Below are positions 30,252 to 32,859 of a stretch of DNA of 32,859 bases, piece by piece. Under the pieces are notes generated by a model, which made no database searches, was not told where the DNA came from, and worked only from the letters and a program-made list of their open reading frames with translations. The first letter of the stretch is position 1, and every line of letters begins with the position of its first letter. The position numbers and the translations under genes were made by a program. The stretch spans positions 1 through 32,859 of the forward strand of contig CACZYN010000001.1 in the NCBI GenBank assembly GCA_902785445.1, read 5' to 3'. The stretch is from an uncultured Anaerovibrio sp. Lineage in GTDB: Bacteria > Bacillota > Negativicutes > Selenomonadales > Selenomonadaceae.

Positions 30252-31082
30252 ATGCCAGAAATGCCGGAGATAGAAACAATACGTCGTTCTTTGGAGCCAC
30301 ATATAAAGGGAAAGAAAATTAAAAAGATAGATTTGCTGTTGGAGCGGCAGATACAATGGCCTACCCCAGGTGAATTTGTTTTCCGTTTGCTCTTTCATAC
30401 TATTGAGGAATTGGAGCGCAGGGGGAAATATCTTATATTGAAAATGGATAATAATATTTCCTTGATATTTCACTTACGGATGACGGGACAGGTATGTTAT
30501 TGTCCGCCTAATACCCCTATGCCTGGCCATGCCAGAATTATTTTTGATTTATCTGACGGGTCCAGTCTGGTTTTTGCTGATACCCGGACTTTTGGTACTT
30601 TATATGCCATGAAGCCGGAGGAATTGCCACAGATAAAGGGCTTGGCGGAATTGGGCCCAGAGCCTTTATCTGCTGAATTTACTTTGGAGTATCTGGAAAA
30701 GATTTTGGCTGGCAAGGGAGGACGAATAAAGAGTTTTCTTTTAGACCAGTCCAATATTGCCGGTTTAGGGAATATCTATGTGGATGAAGCACTGTTTCTG
30801 GCTGGCATTCACCCTATGCGTTCGCCGGGGTCTATTACCGGTGAGGAGGCGGAAAAGCTGTTTGCCAGCGTTAATAAGGTAATAGCTGATGGGATAAATG
30901 ATGGTGGCACTACCTTTAGGGATTATCGGGATGGTAATGGCGACAAGGGAAGTCATCAGGATAATTTATTCGCTTATGGACGGGATGGTGAACCATGTCG
31001 TAATTGTGGTACCATCATTGAAAAAATCCGGGTAGGAGGCCGTGGCACCCATTATTGCCCGGTGTGTCAGGTGTTGGAATGA
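30252..31082 (+). CDS. mutM: Formamidopyrimidine-DNA glycosylase
   Basis: A 276-residue base-excision repair enzyme that removes 8-oxoguanine and formamidopyrimidines and nicks the strand. The N-terminal MPEMPEIE provides catalytic P2 and E3, and K59 lies in the RRGKYLIL loop. The helix-two-turn-helix region contains QSNIAGLGNIYVDEALF. A C-terminal zinc finger is complete: C249, C252, C269 and C272, with R264 in GRGTHYC. AAAGGAG overlapping the polA stop lies 8 bases before the ATG. It overlaps coaE by 4 bases (ATGA), so polA-mutM-coaE are translationally linked. Confidence 0.97.
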   Translation: MPEMPEIETIRRSLEPHIKGKKIKKIDLLLERQIQWPTPGEFVFRLLFHTIEELERRGKYLILKMDNNISLIFHLRMTGQVCYCPPNTPMPGHARIIFDLSDGSSLVFADTRTFGTLYAMKPEELPQIKGLAELGPEPLSAEFTLEYLEKILAGKGGRIKSFLLDQSNIAGLGNIYVDEALFLAGIHPMRSPGSITGEEAEKLFASVNKVIADGINDGGTTFRDYRDGNGDKGSHQDNLFAYGRDGEPCRNCGTIIEKIRVGGRGTHYCPVCQVLE

Positions 31083-31672
31083 AACTAATTGGACTTACTG
31101 GTGGCATAGCTAGTGGAAAAAGTACTGCCACCAATATTCTTATTCAGGCAGGCTATACCGTTATTGACTGTGATCGGATAGCCTGGGATCTGGCTGAGCC
31201 CCAGGGGGAAATATGGCAGATATACGTTGACCGCTACGGAAGAGGGATTTTGCATGCTGATGACTCCTTAAATCGTCAGGCTGTGGCGGATATTGTCTTT
31301 CGGGATCAAGCTGAGCTCAAGGCCATTGATGCTTTGGTTCATCCCCTGATAAAAAAGCAAATGCTGGCCGAAGTCAGGCTGGCGCAAGAAAGTGGTGCAA
31401 CAATTGTTTTTTTGGATGTGCCTTTGCTATTTGAGGCTGGTTTTGATACAATGACTGATGAAAATTGGCTAATTTATGTTCCCTTTTCTATGCAAAAGGA
31501 ACGACTGATGGCCAGAAATGGGTACAGTGAGTCCGAAGCTCTTCGAAGGATTAATTCCCAGATGAGTTTGGAAGAGAAAAAACGCTTGGCGGATGTAGTA
31601 ATCTATAATGACGGCGATATAGAAATGCTTCGCCAGCAGATATTGGAGAAGATGAAGAATGGACAGAGCTGA
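31079..31672 (+). CDS. coaE: Dephospho-CoA kinase
   Basis: A 197-residue kinase for the last step of coenzyme A synthesis (ATP-dependent phosphorylation of the 3'-OH of dephospho-CoA). The P-loop GGIASGKST (8-16), the DCDRIAWDL lid segment and FLDVPLLFEAG are typical. The ATG overlaps the mutM stop (ATGA), which explains the weak ribosome site. polA-mutM-coaE is a well-known order in Firmicutes. It overlaps the following slt gene by 14 bases. Confidence 0.96.
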   Translation: MKLIGLTGGIASGKSTATNILIQAGYTVIDCDRIAWDLAEPQGEIWQIYVDRYGRGILHADDSLNRQAVADIVFRDQAELKAIDALVHPLIKKQMLAEVRLAQESGATIVFLDVPLLFEAGFDTMTDENWLIYVPFSMQKERLMARNGYSESEALRRINSQMSLEEKKRLADVVIYNDGDIEMLRQQILEKMKNGQS

Positions 31673-32291
31673 TGCCAGACTGCAACGGCGCCGGGAATAT
31701 ATGCAGCGTAAAAGGGAATTTAAGCGTAAGACCTGGAGTTTCGTTATTGGCATTACTATATTGTTTTCGGCTTTTTTGGCTTTTTTTGTTATGCAGCAGG
31801 AAACTGTACAAAGAACCTTTATGTATCCATATCACTACCGTGAATTAGTTCAGAGCGAGTGTAAAGCCAATGCTATTGACGAATTTATGGTGGCGGCAGT
31901 AATAAAAACCGAAAGCAACTTTAAGAATAACGCTAAATCCAACCACGGAGCTGTGGGTCTGATGCAGCTTATGCCAGAAACTGCATCCTGGATTGCCGAA
32001 GAAATTGACGATAAAGATTATTCTTTGGAGGAATTAAGCCAGCCAGAGACTAATATTAAATATGGTTCCTGGTATTTGACCCAGCTGATGAGAGATTTTC
32101 ATGGCAATAAGATATTAGCCTTGGCGGCCTATAATGCTGGTCGTGGTAATGTGGAAAATTGGATGGAAATATATGGCTGGGATGATAGTTTTTCTGATGT
32201 GACTTTGATTCCTTTTAAGGAAACAGAGCTATATGTCAAAAGTGTATTGCGCCTTGAAACAAAATACAGACAGCTATATGAGCATAAATGA
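31659..32291 (+). CDS. Membrane-anchored lytic transglycosylase (SLT family)
   Basis: A 210-residue peptidoglycan lytic transglycosylase. The N-terminus is Arg/Lys-rich, followed by a single membrane anchor (~27-45) and an extracytoplasmic SLT domain (~58-205). The family motifs are AAVIKTESNF with catalytic E85, GAVGLMQLMPETA and LALAAYNAGRGNV. The ATG is 10 bases after GGAG and overlaps the coaE end. The YjbJ/Slt-type size is normal. Sitting last in the repair/CoA operon, it shares its promoter but not its pathway. A terminator follows. Confidence 0.94.
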   Translation: MDRADARLQRRREYMQRKREFKRKTWSFVIGITILFSAFLAFFVMQQETVQRTFMYPYHYRELVQSECKANAIDEFMVAAVIKTESNFKNNAKSNHGAVGLMQLMPETASWIAEEIDDKDYSLEELSQPETNIKYGSWYLTQLMRDFHGNKILALAAYNAGRGNVENWMEIYGWDDSFSDVTLIPFKETELYVKSVLRLETKYRQLYEHK

Positions 32292-32322
32292 AGACTTGCA
32301 CTATGTGTGGGTCTTTATTTTT
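32290..32322 (+). terminator. Terminator after the polA-mutM-coaE-slt operon
   Basis: AAGAC.TGCAC pairs with GTG..GTCTT around a short loop and runs into TTATTTTT. It overlaps the slt stop. Confidence 0.65.
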
Positions 32323-32402
32323 GTATACAGTATAATGGGTTAAAATAAGCAAAAAACAGGAAATATTGTAAATTTTGCTAGTCACTAATGCTATTTTTGT
32401 AT

Positions 32403-32408
32403 TATAAT
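32403..32408 (+). promoter_or_regulatory. Putative -10 element of the aspartate kinase gene
   Basis: TATAAT lies 110 bases before the ATG. The -35 is poor. The remaining AT-rich leader shows no lysine-riboswitch signature. Confidence 0.35.
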
Positions 32409-32517
32409 GATATTTGTTTGAGTATTTAAGTAAGTGAAATGAAAACAAATGTATTTTTAATATGGACAAGGGGCCTTATTAAAATATTTTGTTTAAAATT
32501 TCAGCAGGAGGTACGTA

Positions 32518-32859
32518 ATGGCGCTTATTGTTAAGAAATTTGGCGGCTCATCGGTAGGAACCACCGAAAAAATCCTTAATGTTGCCAAGAGAATCATTGA
32601 TGAAAAGAAGCCTGGAGACCAGATAGTTATGGTGGTTTCGGCTATGGGGGACACTACTGATGACCTGATTAAGCTGGCTAAAGGCATTAATACAAATCCG
32701 TATCAGTTTCCCCGGGAAATGGATATGCTGTTGACCACTGGTGAGCAGGTTTCCATTGCTTTGTTGACTATGGCTTTTCGTGCCATGGGACAGAAGGCGA
32801 TTTCCCTTACTGGCCAGATGGTGGGGATGAAGACCAATTCCGTTCATACCAAAGGTAAG
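32518..32859 (+). CDS. Aspartate kinase, N-terminal part (3' end outside window)
   Basis: The first 114 codons run to the window edge. AGGAGG (32506-32511) lies 6 bases before the ATG. The opening ALIVKKFGGSSVG is the aspartokinase ATP-site signature (KFGGSS), followed by MVVSAMGDTTDDL and the LLTTGEQVSIALL motif. The enzyme phosphorylates aspartate, the first step towards lysine, threonine and methionine. Its regulatory ACT domains lie beyond the window, so feedback type and lysC/thrA-like identity cannot be assigned. Confidence 0.95.
   Translation, partial: MALIVKKFGGSSVGTTEKILNVAKRIIDEKKPGDQIVMVVSAMGDTTDDLIKLAKGINTNPYQFPREMDMLLTTGEQVSIALLTMAFRAMGQKAISLTGQMVGMKTNSVHTKGK

Noticed and set aside
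32292..32517. Lysine riboswitch before aspartate kinase
   Set aside because: The leader is ~110 bases after the likely promoter, AT-rich and lacks the conserved multi-helix sequences.
1..32859. CRISPR arrays, tRNA and rRNA genes
   Set aside because: No regularly spaced direct repeats, cloverleaf folds or rRNA signatures were found when reading both strands by eye.

Overview
The window reads as a chromosomal segment of an anaerobic low-to-mid-GC Firmicute with class Negativicutes character (Selenomonas/Anaerovibrio-like). This is an inference from gene content and protein style: a MutS2-PBP1A-TyrS run, a class II aldolase, paired half-size ChrA proteins, AAGGAGG-type ribosome binding sites and YkuD plus stalk-domain cell-wall enzymes. 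No rRNA, tRNA or CRISPR array was seen. Both ends cut genes: mutS2 lacks its start and an aspartate kinase lacks its end.

Layout. Bases 1-5.7 kb (+) carry housekeeping genes: mutS2 3' end, a class A penicillin-binding protein, tyrS, a yebC-family regulator and ruvC (without ruvAB). Bases 5.7-9.4 kb (+) hold a secreted PepSY-type protein split by a His/Gly/Pro-rich insert, then a UvrD-type helicase with an embedded DnaQ-like exonuclease. fba (+) follows and converges on a large minus-strand protein with a cNMP-binding-like N-terminus and an unrecognised remainder. Further minus-strand genes are an rluD-family gene and uraA (coupled), a small membrane protein and a tyrosine recombinase (coupled). 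murI diverges from the recombinase.

Bases 17.5-25 kb form the accessory part. It has a single-domain EamA-like membrane protein behind a long structured leader with a good promoter, a TPR-NucS-like nuclease fusion (-), a protein with a D-x-H-H-D motif (+), a second PD-(D/E)XK nuclease carrying a PUA/EVE-like C-terminus (+), a 70-residue Cys-rich protein, a NimA/pyridoxamine-oxidase-like flavoprotein (-), two half ChrA transporters (-) behind a perfect palindromic operator, and a small acidic-tailed membrane protein. Related GC-rich repeats (GTCGCCTCCGGCAT core) are scattered here. The two nuclease genes with the D-x-H-H-D gene between them are the best candidate for an uncharacterised, possibly defensive, locus.

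Bases 25-32.9 kb (+) return to core functions: an AAT-type amino-acid permease, an L,D-transpeptidase, then the tightly coupled run polA-mutM-coaE-slt (DNA repair, CoA synthesis and peptidoglycan turnover), and finally aspartate kinase with its own leader. Start codons were chosen mainly from Shine-Dalgarno spacing. In several genes this moves the start downstream of the longest reading frame (PBP1A, tyrS, PepSY protein, helicase, uraA, murI, nim-like, chrA, permease, polA, coaE).
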